A DNA stretch of 64,000 bases. Source: Pseudomonas sp. dw_358. GTDB lineage: Bacteria > Pseudomonadota > Gammaproteobacteria > Pseudomonadales > Pseudomonadaceae. The stretch is taken from contig NZ_JAAVUX010000014.1 of assembly GCF_018449655.1 (NCBI RefSeq), positions 93,872-157,871 of the forward strand, in the 5' to 3' direction. Both the position numbers and the translations under genes were made by a program. Of this stretch, positions 8,480-17,589 are shown in pieces. Every line of letters starts with the position of its first letter. The first letter of the stretch is position 1. A model generated the notes under the pieces. It saw only the letters and a list, made by a program, of their open reading frames with translations, made no database searches and was not told where the DNA came from.

Positions 8480-9815
8480 TATCCCGCGCACCATCAGTTT
8501 TCGTACGGCGCTGCTGTTTGTCGGCCTGTTCGGTTTTTCCTTTCTCGCCCTGTTTGGCTACATCTATTGGCAGACCGCCGGTTACCTCAAGACTGAAGCC
8601 GATGCCGGGCTCTACCGGCAAGTGGACAACCGCAGCCGGCAAAGCCCGGAACTGCGCGAAAGCGAGATCCGCAAGCACGCCCGCCAGGACACCGACGGCC
8701 GGCTGCCCCATTCGCTGTTCACGGCATCGGGCGAATACATCGCCGGGGCCATTCATACACTTCCCGAGACCAAGGGCTTCGACAAACCCGCCGAGTTCCG
8801 CTGGGAAAAAGCCAACGACCACCACCGCCCCATCCGTTTCATGCTGCACCGCCTGGACGACGGCAACATCCTGCTGGTGGCCCAGGACGTGCACGACATT
8901 CACGAGTTCAATGAGCTGCTGGTCAACGCCATGGTCTCCGGCGGTGCCTTGCTGGTGGTGGTCGGCCTGTTCGGCGCCATTGCCCTGGGCTATCTGGCCC
9001 GGCGCCGGCTGGACCGGTTCAGCCAGTCGATCAAGGTCATCGTCGACGGCGACCTCAGCCAACGTCTGCCGATTCGCGGCAACCACGACGACGTCGACCG
9101 GGTCGCACTGGTGGTCAACGGCATGCTCGATGAACTGGAGCGCCTGATGAGCGAGGTCAAGGGCGTGTGCGACGACATCGCCCACGACCTGCGCACGCCG
9201 CTGACCCGCCTGATCGCCGGCCTCGAACGCGCCCAGCGGCGCGGCCTGCGCGAAGAGGAATACGCTGCGTCCATCGACGCCGCCATCCACGAAGCCAAGG
9301 GCCTGCTCTCGACCTTTCGCGCCCTGCTGCGCATCTCCGAGATCGAAGACAGCGCCCGACGCAGCCACTTCTCCGAGGTCGACCTGAACCGCATCGGCGC
9401 CGACGCCACCGAACTCTTCGAACCCTCGGCCGAGGAGCGTGGCATCCGCCTGACCCTGCTGCCGGCGCCCGCCCCCACACCGGTGCAGGGCGACGCCCAA
9501 CTGCTGTTCGACGCCACCTGCAACCTGTTGGACAACGCCATCAAATTCTCCCCCGATAACGCGCAGATCAGCGTCCAGGTAGTGGCCGAAGGCAACCACG
9601 TGGGCCTGCGTGTCAGCGACAACGGGCCGGGCATTGCCGAACAGGAACGCGAAGCGGTGCTGCGGCGGTTGTACCGTTCCCAGGCGAGCCGCAACACGCC
9701 GGGCAATGGACTTGGGCTGAGTATGGTGGCGGCGGTGGCGCGGCTGCATGACATGACCTTGACAGTCAGTGATGCCGCGCCGGGGTGCCGGGTGGAGATG
9801 GTGACACGCGGGTGA
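8457..9815 (+). CDS. sensor histidine kinase
   Basis: A 452-residue membrane kinase. TM1 is at about 17-38. It is followed by a periplasmic domain of about 125 residues, TM2 near 165-185, and a HAMP linker (ARRRLDRFSQSIKVIVDGD). The HisKA box is DDIAHDLRTPLTR with the phosphorylated His near 243. The ATPase has the N box NLLDNAIKFSP, G1 DNGPGIAE and G2 GNGLGLSM. It overlaps its cognate regulator by 23 bases. The ligand is unknown; location beside an RND operon suggests an envelope or toxic-compound signal. The final residues reach the stop without the usual long tail, but all catalytic boxes are present. Confidence 0.94.
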   Translation: MSSVHLSDIPRTISFRTALLFVGLFGFSFLALFGYIYWQTAGYLKTEADAGLYRQVDNRSRQSPELRESEIRKHARQDTDGRLPHSLFTASGEYIAGAIHTLPETKGFDKPAEFRWEKANDHHRPIRFMLHRLDDGNILLVAQDVHDIHEFNELLVNAMVSGGALLVVVGLFGAIALGYLARRRLDRFSQSIKVIVDGDLSQRLPIRGNHDDVDRVALVVNGMLDELERLMSEVKGVCDDIAHDLRTPLTRLIAGLERAQRRGLREEEYAASIDAAIHEAKGLLSTFRALLRISEIEDSARRSHFSEVDLNRIGADATELFEPSAEERGIRLTLLPAPAPTPVQGDAQLLFDATCNLLDNAIKFSPDNAQISVQVVAEGNHVGLRVSDNGPGIAEQEREAVLRRLYRSQASRNTPGNGLGLSMVAAVARLHDMTLTVSDAAPGCRVEMVTRG

Positions 9816-10028
9816 TCGTGTCGGTTTTTTCATCACGCTTCAGCCAGCGCCATCCTGCAAATAATTCCCCTCAGGAAATTTTTTTAACAAGCGCTAGACA
9901 ATTCCCCCCTGATTCACCTATAAAACCACCGCAGGAATAAAATATTCTCTCCACGATATTTTATTCACCCGCAAAACATTCTTTCACTCCCCAAATGACA
10001 GCAGCCTGTTGCCCTCCGAGGATTGCCC

Positions 10029-10895
10029 ATGTCACTGCAGCACAGCGCGTTCACGCTCAAGATCAGTTGCCCGGCCACGTCCGGTATCGTCGCGGCGGTT
10101 ACCTCGTACCTGGCCGACAGCGGTTGCTACATCGGCGAAATGGCGCAGTTTGACGACGAGAGCAACGGCACTTTTTTCATGCGTGCGGTGTTCCGCTTCA
10201 ATGCAGGGACGGTCGGCGACATCGACGGGCTCAAGGCCGGTTTCGTCGACGTGGCGCAGCGCTTCGAGATGACCTGGGAACTGTTCGACAATCAGCAGCC
10301 CATGCGCGTGCTGCTGATGGTGAGCAAGTTCGACCACTGCCTGAGCGACCTGCTCTACCGGCACAACAAGGGCGAGATGGACATGGTCATCACCGCCGTG
10401 GTCTCCAATCACCTGGACCTGCGGCCCATGGCCGAGCGTGAAGGCATCCGTTTCATCTATCTGCCGGTGACGAGGGACACCAAGGCCGCCCAGGAAGCGG
10501 AGCTGCTGAAGATCATCGATGACACCCAGACCGACCTGGTGGTGCTGGCCCGCTACATGCAGATTCTCTCGGATGACCTGTGCAGGCAGCTGTCAGGCCG
10601 GGCCATCAATATCCACCATTCGTTCCTCCCCGGTTTCAAGGGTGCCAAGCCTTACCACCAGGCCTACCAACGCGGCGTCAAGTTGATCGGCGCCACCGCC
10701 CACTACGTCACCAGCGACCTGGACGAGGGCCCGATCATCGAACAGGAGGTGCAGCGCGTCGATCATGCCTACCAGCCTGAAGACCTGGTGGCCATCGGTC
10801 GCGATACCGAGACCGAAGCTCTGTCCAAGGCGGTCAAGTACCACCTGCAACACCGGGTGTTCCTCAACCACGACCGAACGGTGATTTTCAAATGA
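10029..10895 (+). CDS. purU: formyltetrahydrofolate deformylase PurU
   Basis: Hydrolyses 10-formyl-tetrahydrofolate to formate and THF in the cytoplasm. The 288-residue protein has an N-terminal ACT regulatory domain (about 5-80) and a formyltransferase-like catalytic domain. The catalytic Asn/His are in AINIHHSFLPGFKGAKPYHQ, and the conserved Asp is in GATAHYVTSDLDEGPI. Start is ATG 10029, with GAGG seven bases upstream. It opens a unit whose genes overlap or nearly touch (purU-folD overlap four bases) and which ends with a heterotetrameric N-methyl amino-acid oxidase. PurU here would release one-carbon units from demethylation as formate and return free THF. Confidence 0.95.
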   Translation: MSLQHSAFTLKISCPATSGIVAAVTSYLADSGCYIGEMAQFDDESNGTFFMRAVFRFNAGTVGDIDGLKAGFVDVAQRFEMTWELFDNQQPMRVLLMVSKFDHCLSDLLYRHNKGEMDMVITAVVSNHLDLRPMAEREGIRFIYLPVTRDTKAAQEAELLKIIDDTQTDLVVLARYMQILSDDLCRQLSGRAINIHHSFLPGFKGAKPYHQAYQRGVKLIGATAHYVTSDLDEGPIIEQEVQRVDHAYQPEDLVAIGRDTETEALSKAVKYHLQHRVFLNHDRTVIFK

Positions 10896-11794
10896 CGACG
10901 GCCAACATCATCGACGGCAAGGCTGCCGCCGCCCGGGTCCTGGCCCAGGTCAAAACAGACGTTGCCGCCCTGCGCGAGCGCGGTGTCGCGCCCTGCCTGG
11001 CGGTGATCCTGGTGGGCCAGGACCCGGCCAGCCAGGTCTACGTGCGCAACAAGGTGCTGCGGGCCGAGGAATGCGCCATCGTTTCCATCGAACACAAGCT
11101 CGGTGCGCACACCACTCAGGCCGATCTGCTGGGGCTGATCCACACCTTGAACGCCGATCCGGCGGTGCACGGCATACTCCTGCAATTGCCGTTGCCCAGG
11201 CACATCGAAGAAATCGCCGCGCTGGAGGCCATCTCGCCCCTGAAGGACGTCGACGGTTTCCACAGCGAAAACATCGGCGGCCTCAGCCAGGGCCGCGATG
11301 TGCTTGCTCCCTGCACCCCCACCGGCTGCATGCAGCTGCTGCGCGACACCCTGGGTGATCTGCGCGGCCTGCACGCCGTGGTCGTCGGCCGCTCCAATAT
11401 TGTCGGCAAACCCATGGCGGCCCTGCTGCTGCGCGCCGATTGCACGGTGACCGTGCTGCACTCGCACAGCCAGAACCCGGCGGCGCTGTGCCGCCAGGCC
11501 GACATCGTGGTGGCCGCCGTGGGCCGCCCGCGCATGATCGATGCGGCCTGGCTCAAGCCGGGTGCGGTGGTCATCGACGTCGGCATCAACCGCATCCAGG
11601 ACGGCGACCGCACCCGTCTGGTCGGTGATGTCGATTTCGACAGCGCCCTGCCTGTGGTCCGCGCCATCACCCCGGTGCCCGGCGGTGTCGGCCCGATGAC
11701 CATCGCCCTGCTCATGCAGAACACTTTGACGGCCGCCCAACGCCAAGCCCTGACCGACCCGCAACCGGAGGCCCCATGCCTTTCAATCTCCTGA
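10892..11794 (+). CDS. folD: bifunctional methylene-THF dehydrogenase / methenyl-THF cyclohydrolase FolD
   Basis: Converts 5,10-methylene-THF to 10-formyl-THF using NADP+. The 300-residue protein has the catalytic Tyr/Lys in VYVRNKV (about residue 50-55), the signature LLQLPLPRHI, the folate-site Asp in SPLKDVDGFHSENIGG, the Rossmann part VVVGRSNIVGKPMA and the C-terminal PVPGGVGPMT. It overlaps purU by four bases and soxB by 19 bases. Most Pseudomonas carry a housekeeping folD elsewhere, so this is probably a pathway-dedicated paralogue; that is inference. Confidence 0.95.
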   Translation: MTTANIIDGKAAAARVLAQVKTDVAALRERGVAPCLAVILVGQDPASQVYVRNKVLRAEECAIVSIEHKLGAHTTQADLLGLIHTLNADPAVHGILLQLPLPRHIEEIAALEAISPLKDVDGFHSENIGGLSQGRDVLAPCTPTGCMQLLRDTLGDLRGLHAVVVGRSNIVGKPMAALLLRADCTVTVLHSHSQNPAALCRQADIVVAAVGRPRMIDAAWLKPGAVVIDVGINRIQDGDRTRLVGDVDFDSALPVVRAITPVPGGVGPMTIALLMQNTLTAAQRQALTDPQPEAPCLSIS

Positions 11795-13014
11795 AATACG
11801 GCCTGAGCTCCGACTACCCGGTGGAAGTCGACCTGCCACCGCCCAAGGCACTCAAGGCGTCCTACGACGTGGTCATCATCGGCGGCGGCGGCCATGGCGT
11901 GGCCATCGCTTACTACCTGGCCAAGTACCACGGCATCACCAACGTCGCGGTGCTGGAGAAAGGCTATCTGGGCGGCGGCAACACTGCGCGTAATACGGCG
12001 GTGATCCGTTCCAACTATTTGACCAGCGAAGGTGTGAAGTTCTACATCGAGTCGGTCAAGCTGTTCGAGAACCTCTCCAACGAATTCGACTTCAACGTCA
12101 TGTACTCCGAACGCGGCCAACTGACCTTGGCGCACACCGACGCCACCGTGCGCGCGTTCCGCCAACGGGCCGAGGTCAACAAGCACTTCGGCGGGCGCAC
12201 CGAGATGATCGACCGCCAACAGATTCGCGAGCTGGTACCCAGCCTGAACCTGGACCCTGGCCACATTCCCGTGCTGGCTGGCCTCTGGCACATGAGCGGC
12301 GGCACTGCGCGCCATGACGCCGTGGCCTGGGGTTACGCCAAGGAAGCCGCCAAGCGCGGCGTCGAGATCCATCAACTGACTGAAGTACAGGACCTGGTCA
12401 TCGAAAACGGCGCCATCACCGCCGTCAAGACCAACCGCGGCACCATTCGCTGCGGTTGCGCGGTGCAGGCCATTGCCGGCGCCAGCTCGTTGATGCTGCA
12501 AAAGGCCGGGATCCGTGCGCCCATTCACACCTACCCGCTGCAAGCCATGGTCACGCAGCCGTTCAAGCCGTTCCTCGACCCACTGGTCAGCTCCTCGGCC
12601 CTGCACTGCTACGTGCAGCAGACCAGCCGTGGCGAAGTGGTGTTCGGCGGCGGTTCGGACCCCTACCCGCTGTACAACACCCGCTCGACCCTGGACTTGA
12701 AGGAAAGCTTGCTGGCCCATGCCATTGAGATGTTCCCGTTCCTGGCCAACGCCAAGCTGATGCGCCAGTGGGCCGGGATCACCGACATGACCCCGGATTA
12801 CAGCCCGATCATGGGCCTGTCGCCGGTGAAGAATTACTACCTCGACGCCGGTTGGGGCACCTGGGGCTTCAAAGCCACGCCCATCGCCGGCAAGACCATG
12901 GCCGAAATGGTCGCCACCGGCCGTACCCCCGACCTTATTGCCCCCTTCGCCCTGGAGCGCTTCTCGCGCTTTATCCAGGTCAACGAAATGGGCGCCACGG
13001 CGGCCAGCCATTGA
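11776..13014 (+). CDS. soxB: sarcosine oxidase-like beta subunit (SoxB family)
   Basis: Flavoprotein subunit of a heterotetrameric sarcosine-oxidase-type enzyme, 412 residues, the usual length. The FAD-binding dinucleotide fold is YDVVIIGGGGHGVAIAYYLA at about 31-50. VLEKGYLGGGNTARNTAVIRSNY follows and is the family hallmark (given here as LGGGNTARNTAVIRSNY). The C-terminal flavin contact is GWGTWGFKATPIAGK. The conserved WHMSGGTARHDAVAWGY segment lies near 168-185. The subunit oxidises the N-methyl group of the substrate. Divergence in the SoxD partner means the substrate may be an N-methylated compound other than sarcosine. Confidence 0.9.
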   Translation: MPFNLLKYGLSSDYPVEVDLPPPKALKASYDVVIIGGGGHGVAIAYYLAKYHGITNVAVLEKGYLGGGNTARNTAVIRSNYLTSEGVKFYIESVKLFENLSNEFDFNVMYSERGQLTLAHTDATVRAFRQRAEVNKHFGGRTEMIDRQQIRELVPSLNLDPGHIPVLAGLWHMSGGTARHDAVAWGYAKEAAKRGVEIHQLTEVQDLVIENGAITAVKTNRGTIRCGCAVQAIAGASSLMLQKAGIRAPIHTYPLQAMVTQPFKPFLDPLVSSSALHCYVQQTSRGEVVFGGGSDPYPLYNTRSTLDLKESLLAHAIEMFPFLANAKLMRQWAGITDMTPDYSPIMGLSPVKNYYLDAGWGTWGFKATPIAGKTMAEMVATGRTPDLIAPFALERFSRFIQVNEMGATAASH

Positions 13015-13027
13015 CGCGGAGCACCCC

Positions 13028-13324
13028 ATGAAGATCTTGATTTGCCCGCTCAACGGGCCGCGCAACATCAGCGAATTCACCTACGGCGGCGAGTTCAAGC
13101 ACATGCCCGACCCGGCCACCTGCAGCGATGCCGAGTGGGCCGACTACGTGTTCAACAGCGACAACATCGCCGGTGTCGTGACCGAGTGGTGGATGCACAC
13201 CCCGTCGAGCTACTGGTTCCTGGCCGAGCGCCACACCGTGACCGACCAGGTGCTGCGCACCTTTGATCCCAAGGAAGTCTTCACACAGCGCGTGGATTTC
13301 GCCGTACCGGAGAGCGCCCAATGA
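13028..13324 (+). CDS. soxD: sarcosine oxidase-like delta subunit (SoxD family), zinc site incomplete
   Basis: Small subunit, 98 residues, starting at ATG 13028, 13 bases after soxB. The family pattern CPxxGPRNxxEFxYGGE is clear near residues 6-22 and EWWMH is near 53-57. In characterised enzymes one zinc is held by three Cys and one His. Here Cys6 and His57 remain, but the position three after Cys6 is Asn9 and the position four after the His is Ser61. Two of four ligands are therefore gone, and the site probably does not bind zinc in the usual way. It overlaps soxA by four bases. Confidence 0.85.
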   Translation: MKILICPLNGPRNISEFTYGGEFKHMPDPATCSDAEWADYVFNSDNIAGVVTEWWMHTPSSYWFLAERHTVTDQVLRTFDPKEVFTQRVDFAVPESAQ

Positions 13325-16218
13325 ACCGCCTGCCTGCCCCCATGGGCCTGTTGATCGATCGTGGTCAGCCCCTGCATTTCAGCTTCGACGGCACCGACTA
13401 CCAAGGCGTGCAAGGCGACACCATCGCCAGCGCCTTGCTGGCCAACGGACGCTTCCTGATGTCCCGATCCTTCAAGTACCACCGCCCGCGCGGCCCGCTG
13501 ACCATGGCCGGGCAAGACGCCAACACCCTGGTGCAACTGCCCGACGAGCCCAACGTGCTGGCCGACGCCCACGGGCTGCAAAGCGGCCTGAACGTCGCCG
13601 GGCAGAATTACCATGGTTCTCTGGAGAACGACAAAGACGCCTACATGGGCAAGTTCTCCAAGTTCATGCCGGTGGGTTTTTACTACCGCGCGTTCTACAA
13701 GCCCAAGGGCATGTGGAAGGTCTGGGAACCCATCATTCGCAAGAAGGCCGGCCTGGGCGTGCTCGACCTCAAGTTCCAGCCGCAGTATTACGACAAGGCC
13801 TACCTGTTCGCCGACCTGGCCGTGATCGGTGCCGGCCCCGCCGGCCTGCAGGCGGCCCTGACCGCCGCGAATGCGGGGGCCAAGGTGCTGCTGATCGAGG
13901 AGCAGCCGATTCTCGGCGGTTCGCTGACCTATGCCCGCTTCGACGTCGACGGCGCGCGCGCCGATGCCCTGCGCCGCCCCCTCGTGGAAGCCGTGGAACA
14001 ACACGCCAACATCCGCGTGCTGACCCAGGCCATCTGCAACGCCTGGTTCGCCGACAACTACCTGCCGGTGATCCAGGGCAAGCGCCTGTACAAGGTGCGC
14101 GCCACGCAGTGCCTGGTCGCCAGCGGTTCGTTCGATCAGCCGGTGGTGTTTCGCAACAACGACCTGCCGGGGGTGATGCTGACCAGCGCCGCCCAGCGCC
14201 TGATGAAGCTCTACGCGGTCAGGCCGGGCAAGCGCGCCGTGGTGCTCACCGGCAACGACGACGGCTACTACGCCGCCCTCGACCTGCACGAGCAAGGCGT
14301 GCAAGTCGCCGCCGTGCTGGACATGCGTGCCAGTGCCGATGACCGCTCGCTGCCTGGCGCGCTTGAACAGCGCGGCATCCGCTGCAAGACCGGCAGCACC
14401 GTGTACGAGGCCCTGCACAGCAAGGGCATGAAGCACGTGACCGGGGTCGAGGTACGCAGCATCGTCGGTCAGGGCCAGGTCTCGACCGATGCCGAAGTCA
14501 TCGACTGCGACCTGCTGTGCATGTCGGCCGGCTACATGCCGGTCTATCAACTGCTCTGCCAGGCGGGCGCGACACTGACCTATGACGATGCCAGCGCCGG
14601 TTTCAGCCTCAAAGGGTTGCCGGGCATCCTGCGGGTCGCCGGCTCGGTCAATGGTTGGCACCAGCTGGACAACGTGCTGGCCGACGCCAGCAAATGCGCC
14701 ATGGACATCGTCCAGGCGCTGGGGCTGGGCAGCCAGCCGGTCGAGACTCAGTACCAGCAGGAAGCCAAGGTCAATTTCCCTTGGCCGATATTCCCCCATC
14801 CCAAGGGCAAGGATTTCGTCGACTTCGACGAAGACCTGCAAGTGCGCGACATCATCAACGCGACCAAGAGCGGCTACCGCGACGTGCAACTGGTCAAACG
14901 TTTTTCCACGGTCGGCATGGGCCCTTCCCAGGGTCGTCACTCGGCCCTGCCGACGGCGCGCCTGGTGGCCGCCGCGACCCAGCGCAGCGTCAGCGAAACC
15001 GGCGTGACCACTGCGCGGCCGCCCTTTGTCGCCGAGAAGCTGGCCCACGTCGCCGGCCGCGCGTTCGACCCGTACCGGCAGACACCCCTGCACAAGCGTC
15101 ATGTCGAGGCCGGGGCCAAGCTGATGCCGGCCGGCGTCTGGCAGCGCCCGGCCTACTACGGCAAAGCCACTGAACGTGACGCCTGCATGCAGGCCGAAGC
15201 GCTGCACGTGCGCAGCAAGGTCGGCCTGATCGACGTTTCCACCTTGGGCGGCCTGGACGTGCGCGGCCCGGACGCCGCCGAACTGCTCAACCGCCTCTAT
15301 ACCTTCGCCTTCCTCAAACAGCCTATCGGCCGTTCGCGCTACGCGCTGATGACCAACGAGCACGGCGTGGTGATCGACGACGGCGTCTGTGCGCGCTTTG
15401 CCGACCACCATTTCTACGTCACCGCCACCACCAGCGGCGTCGACCGTATCTACCAGCAGATGCTCAAGTGGAACGCTCAGTGGCGCCTGAACGTCGACAT
15501 CACCAACGTCACGGCGGCGATATCGGCGGTCAACCTGGCCGGTCCCGACGCGCGCAAGGTGCTGGAGTTGCTGTGCACGGACCTGGACCTGTCGCCGGAA
15601 GGATTCCCTTACCTGGGCGTACGCACCGGCACCGTCGCCGGGATCAAGGCGCGGTTGCTGCGGGTCGGCTTTGTCGGCGAGCTGGGCTTTGAAATCCATG
15701 TGCCGGCACGGCATGCGCTGAAGCTGTGGGACGCGCTGATGGCCGCCGGCAAGGCGTTCGACATCCGCCCCTTCGGCGTCGAGACCCAGCGCCTGCTGCG
15801 TCTGGAAAAAGGCCATGTGATCATCAGCCAGGACACCGACGGCATGACCCACCCCGGCGAGATCGACATGAACTGGGCCATCAGCCGCACCAAGCCATTC
15901 TTCGTCGGCCGCCGTTCGGTGGACATCCTCGCCGCGCAACCGCTCAAGCGCAAACTGGTGGGTTTCACCCTGCCCAAGGGCAGCGCGCAACCACTGGAAG
16001 GCCATCTGGTGCTGGAAGGCGGCGACATCAGCGGCAACGTCACCTCCTGCGAGTACTCGGCGAGCCTGGGCCAGATCATCGGCCTGGCCTATGCCAGCGC
16101 CGCACAAAGCAGCCCCGGCCAGCGCATTCCGATTCGCGTCGAAGACGGCGTGATGGTCCAGGCCACCGTGGTCGCCCTGCCATTCCTCGACCCTGAAAAC
16201 AAGCGCCAGGAGTTGTAA
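13321..16218 (+). CDS. soxA: sarcosine oxidase-like alpha subunit (SoxA family)
   Basis: Large subunit, 965 residues. The N-terminal region (about 10-90) is ferredoxin-like with GDTIASALLANG and SFKYHRPRG. The NAD-binding fold is LAVIGAGPAGLQAALTAA near 168-185, and the C-terminal 400 residues are a GcvT-like aminomethyltransferase domain that receives the one-carbon unit on THF (EAGAKLMPAGVWQRPAYYG onward, end near VRVEDG). It channels formaldehyde-level carbon to methylene-THF, the FolD substrate. Overlap with soxD is four bases and the gap to soxG is two bases. A long open frame on the opposite strand is only a codon-bias shadow. Confidence 0.93.
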   Translation: MNRLPAPMGLLIDRGQPLHFSFDGTDYQGVQGDTIASALLANGRFLMSRSFKYHRPRGPLTMAGQDANTLVQLPDEPNVLADAHGLQSGLNVAGQNYHGSLENDKDAYMGKFSKFMPVGFYYRAFYKPKGMWKVWEPIIRKKAGLGVLDLKFQPQYYDKAYLFADLAVIGAGPAGLQAALTAANAGAKVLLIEEQPILGGSLTYARFDVDGARADALRRPLVEAVEQHANIRVLTQAICNAWFADNYLPVIQGKRLYKVRATQCLVASGSFDQPVVFRNNDLPGVMLTSAAQRLMKLYAVRPGKRAVVLTGNDDGYYAALDLHEQGVQVAAVLDMRASADDRSLPGALEQRGIRCKTGSTVYEALHSKGMKHVTGVEVRSIVGQGQVSTDAEVIDCDLLCMSAGYMPVYQLLCQAGATLTYDDASAGFSLKGLPGILRVAGSVNGWHQLDNVLADASKCAMDIVQALGLGSQPVETQYQQEAKVNFPWPIFPHPKGKDFVDFDEDLQVRDIINATKSGYRDVQLVKRFSTVGMGPSQGRHSALPTARLVAAATQRSVSETGVTTARPPFVAEKLAHVAGRAFDPYRQTPLHKRHVEAGAKLMPAGVWQRPAYYGKATERDACMQAEALHVRSKVGLIDVSTLGGLDVRGPDAAELLNRLYTFAFLKQPIGRSRYALMTNEHGVVIDDGVCARFADHHFYVTATTSGVDRIYQQMLKWNAQWRLNVDITNVTAAISAVNLAGPDARKVLELLCTDLDLSPEGFPYLGVRTGTVAGIKARLLRVGFVGELGFEIHVPARHALKLWDALMAAGKAFDIRPFGVETQRLLRLEKGHVIISQDTDGMTHPGEIDMNWAISRTKPFFVGRRSVDILAAQPLKRKLVGFTLPKGSAQPLEGHLVLEGGDISGNVTSCEYSASLGQIIGLAYASAAQSSPGQRIPIRVEDGVMVQATVVALPFLDPENKRQEL

Positions 16219-16220
16219 TC

Positions 16221-16811
16221 ATGACCAGTCTGCACATGGATCATCTGCTGACCCGCGCCACCTGTGCGCTGGTGGACCTCACCGACCTCGCCCGCGTGGG
16301 CTTTCGTGGCAGCGACAGCGCCGGCTACCTGAGCGAACGGGGTTTCGACCTGCCCCAGTGGCCGAACCAGAGCGTGCGCCAGGCCGACGGCTGCCTGGTG
16401 GCGCGGTTGTCCCAGACCGAATACTTCGTGCTCGGCAGCCTGACCGACCATGGCCAGCGCGTCGCCGATGAGGAAGCGCGTTGGGCGCTGGATCACCGAC
16501 CCAATTACCTGCTGCCACGCCAGGACAGCCACGCCTGGCTGCAGTTGAGCGGGCCGCACATCAGCGAGGTGATGGCCAAGCTCTGCGGCGTCGACCTGCG
16601 CCCCGAGGCCTTTGCCCCTGGCGCCGTGGCCCAGACTTCGGTGGCACGCCTCAACGCCATCGTGATCAACGCCACGGTGGGTGACCTGGCGTGCTTCCAC
16701 CTGCTGGCCGACCGCTGCTCGCTGGAGTACTTCAGCGCAGTGCTGCTGGACGCGATGGCCGAATTCGGCGGCGAGCCGGTGGCGCTCGACATGCTCTTGG
16801 GCAGCCATTGA
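16221..16811 (+). CDS. soxG: sarcosine oxidase-like gamma subunit (SoxG family)
   Basis: A 196-residue structural subunit. It matches the SoxG pattern by length, by position directly after soxA, and by segments such as DLTDLARVGFRGSDSAGYL near the N-terminus and HAWLQLSGPHISEVMAKLCGVDLRPEAF in the middle (LQLSGPHISEVMAKLCGVDL). Both resemble the folate-binding GcvT fold without catalytic function. The call rests partly on gene order. It starts two bases after soxA and ends two bases before the IclR-type gene. Confidence 0.85.
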   Translation: MTSLHMDHLLTRATCALVDLTDLARVGFRGSDSAGYLSERGFDLPQWPNQSVRQADGCLVARLSQTEYFVLGSLTDHGQRVADEEARWALDHRPNYLLPRQDSHAWLQLSGPHISEVMAKLCGVDLRPEAFAPGAVAQTSVARLNAIVINATVGDLACFHLLADRCSLEYFSAVLLDAMAEFGGEPVALDMLLGSH

Positions 16812-16813
16812 GC

Positions 16814-17584
16814 ATGAACACCCCCGCCACTGCCGTGGACTACTGGGTCCCGGCCCTGCAGCGCGGTCTCAGTGTGCTGGGCATGTTCAATGCGCAGGCA
16901 CGCAGCCTCTCGATCACTCACATTGCCGAGCGGCTGGGCATCAGCCCCTCGGCCTGTTACCGGATCCTGTTCACCCTGACCGAGATGGGCTACCTGAAAA
17001 AGGCGGGCCAGTTGTACGAGCTCGGCCCGCAGGTGATCAGCGACGGTTTCAGTTACCTGGCCAGCCGCGACATCGTCGATATCGCCATGCCTCACCTCAA
17101 CGCCTTGCGCGACCGCACTTCGCTGTCGGCGCACCTGAGCATTCGCGAACAGACCGACAGCCTTTACCTGTGCCGGGCCTTCGCCGCTCAGCGGCTGTCG
17201 GTGAACATCCCCATCGGCACCCGCCTGCCCTGTCACTGCACGGCCATGGGCCGGGTGCTGCTGTCGGGTCTGGAAGACGCCGAGATGGCCGCGCTGTACC
17301 AGAGCGTGCGCCTGGACGGCTACGCGCCCCCGGCGCCGCGGACCATGCCGGAGCTTACGGGCCTGATCAACGACGACCGCGAGCGCGGCTGGGTGCTGCA
17401 CCGCTCCGACTATTCCACTGCCATCGCCGGTGGTTTGCGCGACCACACCGGCCGCATCATCGCCGCCATCAACGCTTCCGGGCCGGATGCGGTGATGGAT
17501 GGGGAGGCGACTCAGGGGTTGTTGATCAAGGAAGTGCTGCAAACCTGCGCGCAGATCTCGAGGGAGTTGGGGTTCAAGGCCTGA
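16814..17584 (+). CDS. IclR-family transcriptional regulator
   Basis: A 256-residue regulator starting at ATG 16814, two bases after soxG. The N-terminal winged HTH includes LSITHIAERLGISPSACYRILFTLTEMGYL (recognition helix SPSACYRILFTL) at about 33-60. The C-terminal GAF-like effector domain includes HCTAMGRVLLSG and IAGGLRDHTGRIIAAINAS. Being the last gene of the purU-folD-sox unit, it probably senses the substrate or a product and controls the operon together with its own synthesis. The effector is unknown. Confidence 0.92.
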   Translation: MNTPATAVDYWVPALQRGLSVLGMFNAQARSLSITHIAERLGISPSACYRILFTLTEMGYLKKAGQLYELGPQVISDGFSYLASRDIVDIAMPHLNALRDRTSLSAHLSIREQTDSLYLCRAFAAQRLSVNIPIGTRLPCHCTAMGRVLLSGLEDAEMAALYQSVRLDGYAPPAPRTMPELTGLINDDRERGWVLHRSDYSTAIAGGLRDHTGRIIAAINASGPDAVMDGEATQGLLIKEVLQTCAQISRELGFKA

Positions 17585-17589
17585 CTCAC

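Noticed and set aside
8370..9836. 488-residue open frame opposite the sensor kinase
   Set aside because: Antisense shadow of a gene with all kinase boxes; no family features of its own.
13210..16107. 965-residue open frame on the minus strand opposite soxA
   Set aside because: It is a GC-codon-bias shadow of soxA: it mirrors the sox frame, has no recognisable domain and is rich in His, Gly and Gln as such shadows are.
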